Source of the DNA: Verrucomicrobiota bacterium
Lineage (GTDB): Bacteria; Verrucomicrobiota; Verrucomicrobiia; Limisphaerales; UBA9464
Length of the DNA stretch: 45,051 nucleotides
NCBI GenBank assembly: GCA_025363585.1
Contig: JANYDN010000169.1
Location: 1 to 45,051, forward strand
Direction of reading: 5' to 3'
Part shown: positions 6,917 to 15,136 of the stretch, in pieces
How positions within the stretch are numbered: the stretch's first letter is position 1
Layout of the letters: each line of letters starts with the position of its first letter
Position numbers and translations under genes: made by a program
The notes under the pieces: generated by a model
The model's database searches: none
What the model was told of the DNA's origin: nothing
Seen by the model: only the letters and a program-made list of their open reading frames with translations

Positions 6917-9526
6917 ATGCCCGATGCGTCCGTCGCCACGAAAGCCATCGTCCTGCCTCCCGTCCGGGAAGCAGGCACGGCCGAGTCGCGTTCTCTCTCG
7001 CGCGTGATGTCCCAGGAATTTCCCACCGAGCGGGCCCGGGTTTCCGTCGACGGCAAGTTCTTCCGTGTCGACGGCAAGAAATTCCACCCGAAGGGAGTCG
7101 CGTACGGACCGTTCGCGCGCGGGGAAGACGGGCATCCGTTCCCGCCGCGCGAACGTTTGGTGGCTGACCTCGCGATGATCCGCGATCTCGGCGCGAATCT
7201 GGTCCGCGTCTACACCATCCCGCCGCCGTGGGTCCTCGATCTCCTCGACGAGCACGGCATCAAGGCATTGGTGGACGTGCCGTGGAACAAGCACCTCTGT
7301 TTCCTCGATTCGAAGGCGACGCGGGCGGACGCGTTGGAGCGGGTGCGTGCCGCGGCGCGCGCGTGCCGGCTGCATCCGGCGGTCTTCGCGATCAGCGTGG
7401 TGAACGAGATGCCGCCCGACATCGTGCGGTGGTCGGGCGCCGGCGCGGTCGAGGAGTTCGTCGACGAGCTGGTGATGGCGGTGCGCGGGGAGGATCCGGA
7501 GCTGCTGTGCACGTTCGGGAATTTCCCGCCGACGGAATTCCTGCGTCCGCGCAACGTCGATTTCTTCTGTTTCAACGTCTACCTGCACGACCGGAAGCCC
7601 TTCGAGAACTACCTCGCCCGGCTCCAGATGCTCGCGGACACGAAGCCGTTGGTGCTCGGTGAATTCGGGATCGACACGCTCGGCGAGGGCACGGAACGAC
7701 AGGCCGAGATCCTCGGCTGGAAGATCGAGTCGGCGTTCCGCAGCGGGTGCGCGGGCGCGGTGGTGTTTTCGTTCACGGACGACTGGCACAAGAACGACGC
7801 GCAGGTCGTCGGCTGGGAATTCGGTTTGACGACGATCGCGCGCGAGCCGAAGCCGGCGTTCGCCATGGTGCGCCGCCAGTTCGGCCTGGCGCCGCGGTTC
7901 CCGCTGCCGGCCGCGCCCCGCGTCTCGATCGTCGTCGCCAGTTACAACGGCGCCGCGACGCTCAAGATCTGCCTGCAATCGCTGGAGAGGCTGAACTACC
8001 CGGACTACGAGGTGATCCTGGTCGACGACGGTTCGACGGACGCGTCGCAGGCGATCGCGGCGCAATTCCCGGGGTTCCGGAATCTAAGGCACGAGCGCAA
8101 CCTGGGATTGAGCGCTGCGCGCAACACCGGGATCTACGCGGCGACGGGCGACGTCGTGGCGTTCACCGATTCGGACTGCCGCGCGGACGAGGACTGGCTG
8201 CATTACCTCGTGGCGGACCTTTTGCATTCCGGGTTCGCGGGCATGGGCGGGCACAATTTCCTGCCGCCGGACGACTCGGCGGTGGCGGCGGCGGTGATGG
8301 TCTCGCCCGGGGGACCGGCGCACGTGATGTTGACCGACCGCGTGGCGGAACACATCCCGGGTTGCAACATGGCGTTCCATCGCTGGGCGCTTCTCGAGTT
8401 GGGCGGGTTCGATCCGGTCTACCGCAAGGCGGGCGACGACGTGGACATCTGTTGGCGGCTGCAGCAACGCGGTTATCGGATCGGATTCAGCCCGGGTGGA
8501 TTCGTCTGGCACTACCGGCGCAACACGATCCCCGCGTACCTCCGGCAGCAATCCGGGTACGGCGACGCGGAGGCGTTGCTCGAGCGGCGGCACCCGGAAA
8601 ACTTCAACCGGTTCGGCGGCTCCATCTGGCACGGGCGGATCTATTCCCCGGCGAAGATCGGCGTGGAGACGAGCCGGCCGATCATTTACCACGGCCTTTT
8701 CGGCACGGGATTTTTCCAGAGCATCTACACGCCGAACCCGGGACTGACGCTGCTGGTGGTGACGAGTCCCGAGTACCACGTGCTCGTGACCTTGCCGCTG
8801 CTGGTGCTCGCGTCCGTGGTTCCGTACGTCGGGACGTTGGGCGTGGCGAGCCTCGTGCTCTCGATCGGCATGTGCGTGGTCGCGGCGTTGCAGGCCAACC
8901 TCCCCCGCGGGCGTCGCAGGCTCTGGTCGCGTCCATTGGTGGCGTTGTTGTTCCTGTTGCAGCCCGTGGTCCGCGGCGGCGCGCGGCACCGCAATCATCT
9001 GCGCGGGCAACAAACGCCCCTCAGCGCGCGGGAGACGCTCGACTCGCTTTCGCTCGAGGACCGCGAGGAATCGCTGGAGTTGCTCCGGTACTGGTCCCGC
9101 GACTGCGTGGAGCGGACCGAGTTCCTGCGCCTCGTGTTGCAGCGCCTCGACGAGCGCGGTTGGCAGAACAAGCCGGACGGCGGATGGAACGACCACGACG
9201 TGGAAATCTACGGCAGCCGCTGGGCGCGGCTGCATCTCGTGACCGCGTGCGAGTATCTCGACGACCATTCGCAGGTGCTGCGATGCCGACTCCGCGGGCA
9301 GTGGAGCCTGGTCGCGCGCGCGGTGTTCTTCTCGATCGCCGGATTCCTGCTGATCGTGATCGGCGTGTCGGGACGCTGGGAATTCTGGACGTCGCTGTTG
9401 GTGCTGCCGTTGCTGGCATGGCGCCTCAACAACGCGCGCCGCGACCTGACGCGGCTGATCGTCGCGTTCCTGGACGAACGGGCGAAGGAACTCGGGCTGG
9501 TGCGGTTGCGCGGCGCGAAAAAGTGA
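6917..9526 (+). CDS. Fusion of a GH-A-like glycoside hydrolase domain and a GT2 glycosyltransferase with membrane segments
   Basis: This 869-residue protein joins two carbohydrate-active modules. Residues about 44-325 form a clan GH-A-like TIM barrel: VVNE (161-164) supplies a candidate acid/base Glu164 and LGEF (247-250) a candidate nucleophile Glu249, with FSFTDDW near the last strand. Residues about 334-575 are a GT2 domain: VSIVVASYNG, VDDGSTD, the metal-binding DxD Asp418-x-Asp420, and a GDDVDICWR segment with Asp507/Asp508. Hydrophobic segments follow (about 620-657 and 672-686) and again near 795-830. No signal peptide is evident, so the hydrolase-like domain is predicted cytoplasmic. 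Hydrolase-transferase fusions exist in beta-glucan synthesis, but the product here is unknown. Confidence 0.85.
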   Translation: MPDASVATKAIVLPPVREAGTAESRSLSRVMSQEFPTERARVSVDGKFFRVDGKKFHPKGVAYGPFARGEDGHPFPPRERLVADLAMIRDLGANLVRVYTIPPPWVLDLLDEHGIKALVDVPWNKHLCFLDSKATRADALERVRAAARACRLHPAVFAISVVNEMPPDIVRWSGAGAVEEFVDELVMAVRGEDPELLCTFGNFPPTEFLRPRNVDFFCFNVYLHDRKPFENYLARLQMLADTKPLVLGEFGIDTLGEGTERQAEILGWKIESAFRSGCAGAVVFSFTDDWHKNDAQVVGWEFGLTTIAREPKPAFAMVRRQFGLAPRFPLPAAPRVSIVVASYNGAATLKICLQSLERLNYPDYEVILVDDGSTDASQAIAAQFPGFRNLRHERNLGLSAARNTGIYAATGDVVAFTDSDCRADEDWLHYLVADLLHSGFAGMGGHNFLPPDDSAVAAAVMVSPGGPAHVMLTDRVAEHIPGCNMAFHRWALLELGGFDPVYRKAGDDVDICWRLQQRGYRIGFSPGGFVWHYRRNTIPAYLRQQSGYGDAEALLERRHPENFNRFGGSIWHGRIYSPAKIGVETSRPIIYHGLFGTGFFQSIYTPNPGLTLLVVTSPEYHVLVTLPLLVLASVVPYVGTLGVASLVLSIGMCVVAALQANLPRGRRRLWSRPLVALLFLLQPVVRGGARHRNHLRGQQTPLSARETLDSLSLEDREESLELLRYWSRDCVERTEFLRLVLQRLDERGWQNKPDGGWNDHDVEIYGSRWARLHLVTACEYLDDHSQVLRCRLRGQWSLVARAVFFSIAGFLLIVIGVSGRWEFWTSLLVLPLLAWRLNNARRDLTRLIVAFLDERAKELGLVRLRGAKK

Positions 9527-9561
9527 GGCGGCCCCTGGTCGGACCGATGCAGTCGGCGCGG

Positions 9562-9583
9562 GTGACGGCGGCCCTGCCGTCAC
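9562..9583. repeat. Single type C hairpin
   Basis: Stem GTGACGGC (9562-9569), loop GGCCCT (9570-9575), stem GCCGTCAC (9576-9583), followed by TCCCCACGGTTTCC. It sits between the convergent fusion gene and rsmI. ATGCAG lies upstream at 9547, as in the 6161-6334 element. Confidence 0.8.
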
Positions 9584-9613
9584 TCCCCACGGTTTCCACT
9601 CCACCGTTCCGGC

Positions 9614-10381
9614 TCACGCGGATTCCGGCGTCGACTCTTCGCGTTCGGCCGTGGAGTCGGTCTCGCCGGTGGGTCCAACGAGCACGACGAACTCGCCCTT
9701 GCGCGGGCGTCTGGCGAGTTCGGCGTCGACCTCGACGGCGGTGCCGCGGATCCATTCCTCGAATTTCTTGGTGAGTTCGCGCGCGAGGACCACGCGCCGC
9801 GCGGGGACGGCCGCCGCCAATTCCCCGGCGAGTTTCCCGATCCGGTGCGGCGATTCGTAAATGCAGAGCGTGCCCGGGAGCGCGAGCAATTCGCCGAGAC
9901 GCCGCGCGCGCTGTCCGGATTTCACGGGAAGGAAGCCGGCGAAATGAAACTCGTCGGTGGGCAATCCGCCCGCCGTGAGCGCTGCCACGAGCGCGCACGC
10001 GCCGGGGATCGCCTCGACGCGCCCGCCCGCCGCGACGACCGCCGAGACGACGCGTTGTCCGGGATCGCTGATTCCCGGCGACCCGGCGTCGGTGACCAAC
10101 GCCACCGTTTGGCCCGATCCCAGCCGTTCTAGAATCTCGTCGCTGCGCCGCGCCTCGTTGAACCGGTGGTAGCTGACGAGCGGTTTATGGAGACCGAAGT
10201 GATGGAGAAGATGCCCGGTGTGTCGCGTGTCCTCCGCGGCGACGACATCGCAATCCCGCAACACCCGCAGCGCGCGCAGCGTGATGTCCTCGAGATTGCC
10301 GACCGGCGTCGCGACCAGATACAGCGTTCCGGGCACGAGGGGCGCGGGCGCGGCGGCGGTCGGGATGGGAACGGGATTCAT
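9614..10381 (-). CDS. rsmI: 16S rRNA (cytidine-1402-2'-O)-methyltransferase RsmI
   Basis: This SAM-dependent enzyme methylates the 2'-O of C1402 in the decoding centre of 16S rRNA. It has 255 residues and shows the tetrapyrrole-methylase-like fold: GTLYLVATPVGNLEDITLRAL near the N-terminus (18-38), AEDTRHTGHLL, VALVTDAGSPGISDPG (SAM-binding loop), AIPGACALVAALTAGGLPTDEFHFAGFLP, and YESPHRIGKL. It is slightly shorter at the C-terminus than E. coli RsmI. The gene follows the large RDD membrane-protein gene by about 80 bp on the same strand and may share its transcript. Confidence 0.95.
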   Translation of the reverse strand: MNPVPIPTAAAPAPLVPGTLYLVATPVGNLEDITLRALRVLRDCDVVAAEDTRHTGHLLHHFGLHKPLVSYHRFNEARRSDEILERLGSGQTVALVTDAGSPGISDPGQRVVSAVVAAGGRVEAIPGACALVAALTAGGLPTDEFHFAGFLPVKSGQRARRLGELLALPGTLCIYESPHRIGKLAGELAAAVPARRVVLARELTKKFEEWIRGTAVEVDAELARRPRKGEFVVLVGPTGETDSTAEREESTPESA

Positions 10382-10462
10382 GCGGTCGGGCGGCGTGCAG
10401 TTTGTCCCGGGCGCGGCATCCGAAGCGAGCGGGGAGTCGTGGCGCCCGCTCCCCGCGTCCCA

Positions 10463-12268
10463 TCAAACCAACGGACGCGGCGCGTCGTCGCGAACGACGA
10501 CCGTCCCCGCGAGCTTGTCTTGCCACGTCTGGCCACGCGCGTCCCACTGCGACCAAATCCAACCGAGGCCCAGTGCCAGGCCACTCAGTATGGCCGACAG
10601 CGCGCGCACCGCCGCGACTTCCCACGTCAGCGGCCGCCCGTCCTGCCGCACCACGCGCAGGCCGAAGAGGATTCCGCCCAGCGTCGTTCCGCGCCACGCG
10701 ATCATCCCGGTGAAATACAGGACGGCGAGCGCGGCGCGGACGGCGAACCCGTGCTGGCCGAAATCGAAGGTCAGGAACCGGTGGGGAAGCTGGGCCGCGA
10801 GGAACAACAGCGGAATCCAGTCGACCACGACCGCCGCGAGCCTGCGGAAAAGCGGCACCCGTCCGGCGCTGGCAATCGTCGCGGCGTCCATCGCCGCGGA
10901 ACCGGTCGCCCCCGCCGTGCCGGGATCCACCGGTCCCGACCCCGGCCCCGAGGCCGTCGCGGTTGCGGTTGCAGTAGCCGTCGTCGCCGCGAGGAATGCC
11001 GCCGCCGGAATCATCCCGGGCTCCATCACTCCGACCGTGTCGCCCGAAAACGAGCCCGCGGCGGCGGTATCCGCGACCCTGGGCGTCTCGAAGGCGACCA
11101 CGGGCAACACGACGCCGTCCGCGACCGGGACTTCCGGTCCCGCGGTCGGGTTGGGCAGGGATTTCTTCGCGCCATCCTTCGAGAACACCGTGAGCAGGAG
11201 GCCGCCGATCGCCCACAGGCAGAAGATCAACCAGACGATCAAGCCCACCACCGGCACGAGGAACAGCGCGGTGGTCAGTCCCGCACCGACCGCGAACGAC
11301 AACATCGGGTGGGGTTCGCCGGGGTCGAAGATCGCAAGGATGCGTCGTCCCAGGAATTGGTAGATCGCCGTGCGGCCCAACAGGAGTCCGACGACCATCG
11401 CGGCCAGCAGGAACGGCAGCGCGAGGGCGAGGACCACTGTGGCGCCGATGATCGTCACCGCGACGAGCAACAACGGGATGCCGAGGATCCCGAGGAGCGC
11501 GGTTCCGCCGGGTCGCTCTTCCATCGTCCTCAGGATCTTTCGCACGGCCGACGGGAAGATGAGCGCGAGCAACGCGTGCAGGAGCAACATCGCGCCCCAG
11601 CCGATCCACAACCACCCAAGGCTGGGGGCCAGCGGGCGTGCCATCAGGACGCAAAGGTCCGAGTACTGCATGGCGCGGGTGCGGATGTTTTCCGGAAGTG
11701 CGGCCAACCCAAGGTTGACGACCCCGCCGCCGACCATGCCGTCATTGCCGCGGATGACGCCGTAGCCGATGCCCACCGCGTCGCCGCCGATGCGGGCGCC
11801 GTCCTCGACGAACAATCCGGTGCCGATGTTGACAACGTCGCCGGACACGTGCCCGAGCACGGTGGTGCGTCCGAAAAGGACGACGACGTCCTCCTCGACC
11901 TCGCCCTCGATGCGCGCGTTGCCGTACATGATGACCACGTCATGGGCCTTCTGGCCCGGCTTCTGGAGATAATCGGCGAACTTGAGGTCGATATCCTCGG
12001 CCCCGGTTCCCTTCTTCGCCGGGGTCTTCGTTTTTTTCGCGCCGTGCTTGGCCGGCTTCTTTTTCGGCCCCACGGGCGGCGCGTCGGGATCGTCGGGAAT
12101 CGCGGGCGTGGTCGCCGACGCGGGAGTCTCGGGCTGGGCCGGGGTGGCGGCTGGGGTCGCCGTGTCCGCGGGCTCGGTGGTGGGAACCGGCGGCACCTGC
12201 GGCAACGCGCGGTGGCCGGCGAGCACGATGCCGAGTGCGGCGGCGAGTGAGATCCAGCGGGAGTTCAT
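10463..12268 (-). CDS. Large membrane protein: signal peptide, polymer-forming-like region, membrane domain and C-terminal RDD domain
   Basis: This 601-residue protein has an N-terminal signal segment (1-24), then a Pro/Thr/Ala-rich and Lys-rich linker (25-88). Next comes a short beta-repeat-like segment with the character of bactofilin/polymer-forming domains (DVVIMYGNARIEGEVEEDVVVLFGRTTVLGHVSGDVVNIGTGLFVEDGARIGG). Several membrane helices follow (about 210-390), a second low-complexity Ala/Thr/Gly linker, and a C-terminal RDD domain (FRRLAAVVVDWIPLLFL ... TWQDKLAGTVVVRD). RDD proteins are membrane proteins, some proposed as ion transporters or as membrane partners of sigma systems. It ends the sigma-factor gene run and probably shares that transcript. 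Function is inferred only loosely. Confidence 0.75.
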   Translation of the reverse strand: MNSRWISLAAALGIVLAGHRALPQVPPVPTTEPADTATPAATPAQPETPASATTPAIPDDPDAPPVGPKKKPAKHGAKKTKTPAKKGTGAEDIDLKFADYLQKPGQKAHDVVIMYGNARIEGEVEEDVVVLFGRTTVLGHVSGDVVNIGTGLFVEDGARIGGDAVGIGYGVIRGNDGMVGGGVVNLGLAALPENIRTRAMQYSDLCVLMARPLAPSLGWLWIGWGAMLLLHALLALIFPSAVRKILRTMEERPGGTALLGILGIPLLLVAVTIIGATVVLALALPFLLAAMVVGLLLGRTAIYQFLGRRILAIFDPGEPHPMLSFAVGAGLTTALFLVPVVGLIVWLIFCLWAIGGLLLTVFSKDGAKKSLPNPTAGPEVPVADGVVLPVVAFETPRVADTAAAGSFSGDTVGVMEPGMIPAAAFLAATTATATATATASGPGSGPVDPGTAGATGSAAMDAATIASAGRVPLFRRLAAVVVDWIPLLFLAAQLPHRFLTFDFGQHGFAVRAALAVLYFTGMIAWRGTTLGGILFGLRVVRQDGRPLTWEVAAVRALSAILSGLALGLGWIWSQWDARGQTWQDKLAGTVVVRDDAPRPLV

Positions 12269-12277
12269 GGGATTTTG

Positions 12278-12763
12278 TCAGCGGGAGTGGCGGGCGATGC
12301 GCCAACAGGCGGTTCCCAACCCGACGGTCGAGAGCCAGGAGAAGACGACGATGGCGAGCATGGCGGTGAACGCCCACGGCGGGATGGTCTCCGCGGAGCG
12401 CGCGACGGCATCGAGGACGAGCGAACCGGCATCCCAAAGAACGTCGATGAAGCCGGGAACCCGGCTGGCCTGGCGATACGTCGCCGTGCCGACCGCGGCG
12501 GAATTCAGCGACGGGATCAACCATCCGAAGAAGCCGTACAGTGCGCCGGAAAGAACCACGACGGACATCCAGCGTTGGGGTCCCGACCACTGGAGCCAAG
12601 GGCGCCGGTACCAGGGAAGGTTGGCCCGGCGTCGGATCTCGGCGACGACGCGCGGCACGAGTGTCGACGGAGCGCGGCGTTCCGGCGCCTGCCGGAGCAC
12701 GCGGTCGGCCCACTGGGCCAACGGATCCTTGTCGTGATCTCCCGTTTTCATCGGTGTTTCCAT
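12278..12763 (-). CDS. Membrane protein encoded after an ECF sigma factor; possible anti-sigma factor
   Basis: A 161-residue protein with a soluble N-terminal part of about 65 residues (DPLAQWADRVLRQAPERRAPSTLVPRVVAEIRRRANLPWYRRPW) followed by two membrane segments (about 68-90 and 130-152). The length, N-terminal soluble domain, membrane anchor and position one base after the sigma-factor gene are those of an ECF anti-sigma factor. No HxxxCxxC zinc motif of the ZAS class is visible, and the sequence is not otherwise recognised, so the role is an inference from context. Confidence 0.65.
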   Translation of the reverse strand: METPMKTGDHDKDPLAQWADRVLRQAPERRAPSTLVPRVVAEIRRRANLPWYRRPWLQWSGPQRWMSVVVLSGALYGFFGWLIPSLNSAAVGTATYRQASRVPGFIDVLWDAGSLVLDAVARSAETIPPWAFTAMLAIVVFSWLSTVGLGTACWRIARHSR

Positions 12764-12764
12764 T

Positions 12765-13316
12765 CTAAATACCCAGCTGCTCCCGGCACGGTTGCAGTCT
12801 TTTTTGCAAGGCCAGCCGCGCGCGGTGGATGTCCGTTTTCACCTTGCCCAGACTGACCCGGAGCCGCGCCGCGATCTCGGTGTAGTCGAGGTCCTCGTAG
12901 TGGTAGAGCACGAGGGCGACCCGCTGGTCCTGGGGCAATTTGCCCAATGCTTCCTCCAAAACGCGCCGTTGGTCCCGGTTGAGCAGGTCGGAGTCCACGG
13001 TCGATTCGGATCCAAAGGTTGCCTCGAGCCCGGCGTCGTCGTCGTCGGAGTCCGCGGATTTGAGGTCCGTGAAGAATTTCCAGCGGGCGCGGTAGCGCTC
13101 GAGATGGTTCAGGCAAAGATTGCGGGCGACGGTCTTCAGCCAACCGCCGGCGGTGGGGCTGCCGGCCAGTTCCTGCCAGTGGTTCCATGCCCGCACGAAC
13201 GTCTCCTGCGCGATGTCCTCCGCCTCCGCTTCGCGGCCCAAAAGCCGGAAAGCGGTGGCGTAGACCATGTCCTGGTAGTTGGCCAGGAAGGTCTCGAACT
13301 GGACTGGATCGTTCAT
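12765..13316 (-). CDS. ECF RNA polymerase sigma factor
   Basis: A 183-residue sigma factor of the RpoE-like ECF type. Region 2 spans about 8-75 (FLANYQDMVYATAFRLLGREAEAEDIAQETFVRAWNHW, then GWLKTVARNLCLNHLERYRARWKFF). An acidic linker (DSDDDDAGLEATFGSES) leads to region 4 (LEEALGKLPQDQRVALVLYHYEDLDYTEIAARLRVSLGKVKTDIHRARLALQKRL), a clear helix-turn-helix. ATG 13316 is used since family similarity starts there; the frame is open to an ATG at 13358. The next two genes on the same strand are a membrane protein and an RDD membrane protein, suggesting an envelope-stress or membrane-sensing unit. Confidence 0.9.
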   Translation of the reverse strand: MNDPVQFETFLANYQDMVYATAFRLLGREAEAEDIAQETFVRAWNHWQELAGSPTAGGWLKTVARNLCLNHLERYRARWKFFTDLKSADSDDDDAGLEATFGSESTVDSDLLNRDQRRVLEEALGKLPQDQRVALVLYHYEDLDYTEIAARLRVSLGKVKTDIHRARLALQKRLQPCREQLGI

Positions 13317-13487
13317 CGATGCGTCCCACGCGGACGGGACGGGTACCCGGGCGAACACCCGTCCGCGGACGCGAGTGTTTCAAATACCTTCGGCAAAACC
13401 GAGGACGAGAATTCTCGCATCACGTGGACCCGGCCGCCGCGCGAAGCGCCCCGCCGTCGCGGGATGCGGTGGGAAGCCATCGGATGG

Positions 13488-13501
13488 CGCCACACCGCTT
13501 T
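13488..13501. repeat. 14-bp word shared with 20031-20044
   Basis: CGCCACACCGCTTT here is repeated in inverted orientation at 20031-20044. Both copies lie in gaps that also hold palindromic modules. The gap 13317-13831 otherwise contains only the composite element at 13565 and no convincing gene. Confidence 0.5.
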
Positions 13502-13564
13502 GAGGCGGGGGCGGCTGCCGGTTCCCGCGCCGGCGCATGCGCGTCAACCTAAGCCGGCCCAGCC

Positions 13565-13665
13565 TGTAGGCGGCGTGCCCCCACGCCGCGTTCCACCGTT
13601 GGATTCCGACCCGATGGAATCTGTTGCCGGTCCCCACAACGCCGGGTCAGGGGACCCGGCCTTCA
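13565..13665. repeat. Composite palindromic element, type A-B
   Basis: This 101-bp element begins TGTAGGC and has a first hairpin with stem GCGGCGTG, loop CCCC and stem CACGCCGC, then GTTCCACC, a core with GGATTCCGACC and TTGCCGGTCC, and a second hairpin with stem GCCGGGTC, loop AGGG and stem GACCCGGC, ending CTTCA. It matches 28798-28890 along its whole length, including the core, and aligns with the reverse complements of 14488-14581 and 17284-17377 at both ends. Confidence 0.85.
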
Positions 13666-13831
13666 AGCGGATGGACGCGCAGTCCCTCGCCACCCACGCA
13701 CATTGAACCATTCGCCCAGTAGATTGACGCGCATGAGCGATGGCGGCTCGCTTCGCGCGGGGGACGCGGAACGCCCCGTTGACAGGGCTCGAAACGTCCG
13801 ATACCCACTCCGCTCAATCGAAAGGTCGAAT

Positions 13832-14458
13832 GTGAGCCAGACGCTGAACCAACAGGTCCTGGTACTCAACCGCCTCTGGCAGGCGGTGAATTTGTGTTCG
13901 GTGCGACGTGCCCTGGGGCTTCTCTTCGAGGGTCACGCGCAGGTGGTTTCCGGCCAACCCGACGGCGAGTTCCGCACCTACGATTTCCACCAGTGGCGCG
14001 ATCTCTCCCGCGACGGCGTGCATCCCGACGAGGACGTCGTGCGCACGGTGGCGCTGCGGATCCGCGTCCCGCGCGTGATCCTGCTGTTGTTCTTCGACCG
14101 CCTTCCCAAGAAGGAAGTGAAGTTCACGCGGCACAACATTTTCGAGCGCGACCGCAATTGCTGCCAATACTGCGGCCGGGTTTTCGAGCGCAAGGACCTC
14201 AATCTCGACCACGTCGTCCCGCGCGATCGCGGCGGCCCGACCACGTGGGAAAACATCGTGTGCTCGTGCATCCCGTGCAACACGCGCAAGGCGAACCGCA
14301 CGCCGCTCGAGGCGGGATTGCGCCTGGTCCGCAAGCCGAAGCGCCCGAAGTGGCGCCCGTTCATGCAGGTGAACATCGGCACCTCCGTGCACGAGTCGTG
14401 GAAGCACTTCCTCGACATCGCGTACTGGAACGTCGAGCTGGGCGAGGACGTGCGGTAG
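13832..14458 (+). CDS. HNH endonuclease-domain protein
   Basis: A 208-residue protein with an HNH nuclease fold. The N-terminal part (QQVLVLNRLWQAVNLCSVRRALGLLFEGHAQVV) is the conserved lead of a widespread bacterial HNH family. The nuclease domain lies around 95-160: RHNIFERDRNCCQYCGR with a zinc-type CxxC, LDHVVPRDRGGPTTWENIV carrying the catalytic His, and CIPCNTRKANRTP with the second CxxC. The GTG at 13832 is chosen because GAAAGG lies just upstream and family similarity begins there, although the frame is open further upstream. The stop TAG at 14456-14458 is part of a palindromic element. Substrate is unknown; many members are of unproven function rather than restriction enzymes. Confidence 0.85.
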   Translation: MSQTLNQQVLVLNRLWQAVNLCSVRRALGLLFEGHAQVVSGQPDGEFRTYDFHQWRDLSRDGVHPDEDVVRTVALRIRVPRVILLLFFDRLPKKEVKFTRHNIFERDRNCCQYCGRVFERKDLNLDHVVPRDRGGPTTWENIVCSCIPCNTRKANRTPLEAGLRLVRKPKRPKWRPFMQVNIGTSVHESWKHFLDIAYWNVELGEDVR

Positions 14459-14606
14459 CGCGGGCGTCCCGCCTGCGCCGGCCCGTGTGTAGGCCGCGTG
14501 CCCCCACGCGGCGCCGAGTCGAACTGCAGCACGCAGGCCGCAATCTTGCGAGGAACGCCGCGTGGGGGCACGCGGCCTACAGCACAGGCGGGGACGCCCG
14601 CGCTAC
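14455..14606. repeat. Nested composite palindromic element, type E-A-A-E
   Basis: A symmetrical element of about 150 bp between convergent genes. The outer modules start GTAGCGCGGGCG on each strand (14455 onward, and reading leftwards from 14606). Inside them is a perfect 26-bp inverted repeat (14488-14513 and 14556-14581). Each 26-mer is itself a hairpin with stem GCCGCGTG, loop CCCC and stem CACGCGGC, bordered by TGTAG. The core between them includes GCAATCTTGCGAGGAA. The TAG of each outer GTAG is the stop codon of the flanking gene. It may also act as a bidirectional terminator, though there are no T-runs. Confidence 0.9.
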
Positions 14607-14959
14607 GGGCTCCGCGATTCCTCGATGAGTTCCCAGAACTTCGGGTTGTCCTGGAGTTGCTCGTCCTCGCCCGTCGGCAGGTTCGAGCGGAACAGGAAAT
14701 CCTTCAGCGAATTCCGGTTCAGGATCCGGTGCACCACGATGCCCAGCGGATGCCGCTCGAAGTAGACGCGGTAGTCGCCGAGCCGGTAGCGCGTCAGCGA
14801 GCGCCCGTCGCGCGCGAGATGGCCGAAGTGCGTGTCGCCCCGTTGCAATTCCAGCGGCAGTCCGCGGAACTGGCCGAGGATGTGGAGTTGCAGGTCCCGC
14901 GGCAGCCTTGCCAACTCGGCGGCGCTCGTGGGATTGAAGATGATCTGGAACAGCTGCAC
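14603..14959 (-). CDS. RelE/ParE superfamily toxin-like protein without adjacent antitoxin
   Basis: A 118-residue protein resembling RelE/ParE/HigB-type toxins, small ribosome-dependent RNases or gyrase inhibitors. The core covers about 1-80: FNPTSAAELARLPRDLQLHILGQFRGL, then HFGHLARDGRSLTRYRLGDYRVYFERHPLGIVVHRILNRNSLKDFL, with the typical R-x-GDYRV strand. A C-terminal extension of about 30 residues (EQLQDNPKFWELIEESRSP) is longer than in minimal toxins. The GTG at 14959, preceded by AAGGTG, is chosen since similarity begins there. No antitoxin-sized gene lies beside it; the neighbours are palindromic elements on both sides. It may be a solitary or housekeeping relative rather than an active toxin. 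Confidence 0.75.
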   Translation of the reverse strand: MQLFQIIFNPTSAAELARLPRDLQLHILGQFRGLPLELQRGDTHFGHLARDGRSLTRYRLGDYRVYFERHPLGIVVHRILNRNSLKDFLFRSNLPTGEDEQLQDNPKFWELIEESRSP

Positions 14960-14998
14960 CGCGCGACACCTTGGCGTCCGCGCGGCGTTTCGTCGAGC

Positions 14999-15114
14999 GT
15001 GGGAAACCGTGGGTCGCCGCCACCCTGCCGCCACCGGCGCGGTGAATCTTGCGGCAATCCGAGCCTGCCAGAGGAAGCTCATGGGAGTGACGGCAGGGCC
15101 GCCGTCACCCACCC
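14999..15114. repeat. Composite palindromic element, type C-C
   Basis: A hairpin with stem GTGACGGC (15087-15094), loop AGGGCC and stem GCCGTCAC (15101-15108) faces a less perfect hairpin near 15009-15035 (GTGGGTCGCCGCC ... CCGCCAC) across about 50 bp. GGAAACCGTGGGT at 15002 matches the flank of other C modules. It lies between the RelE-like gene start and the stop of the dehydrogenase-like gene. Confidence 0.7.
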
Positions 15115-15136
15115 AGGCTTCGTTTCGTCGTTCGGC

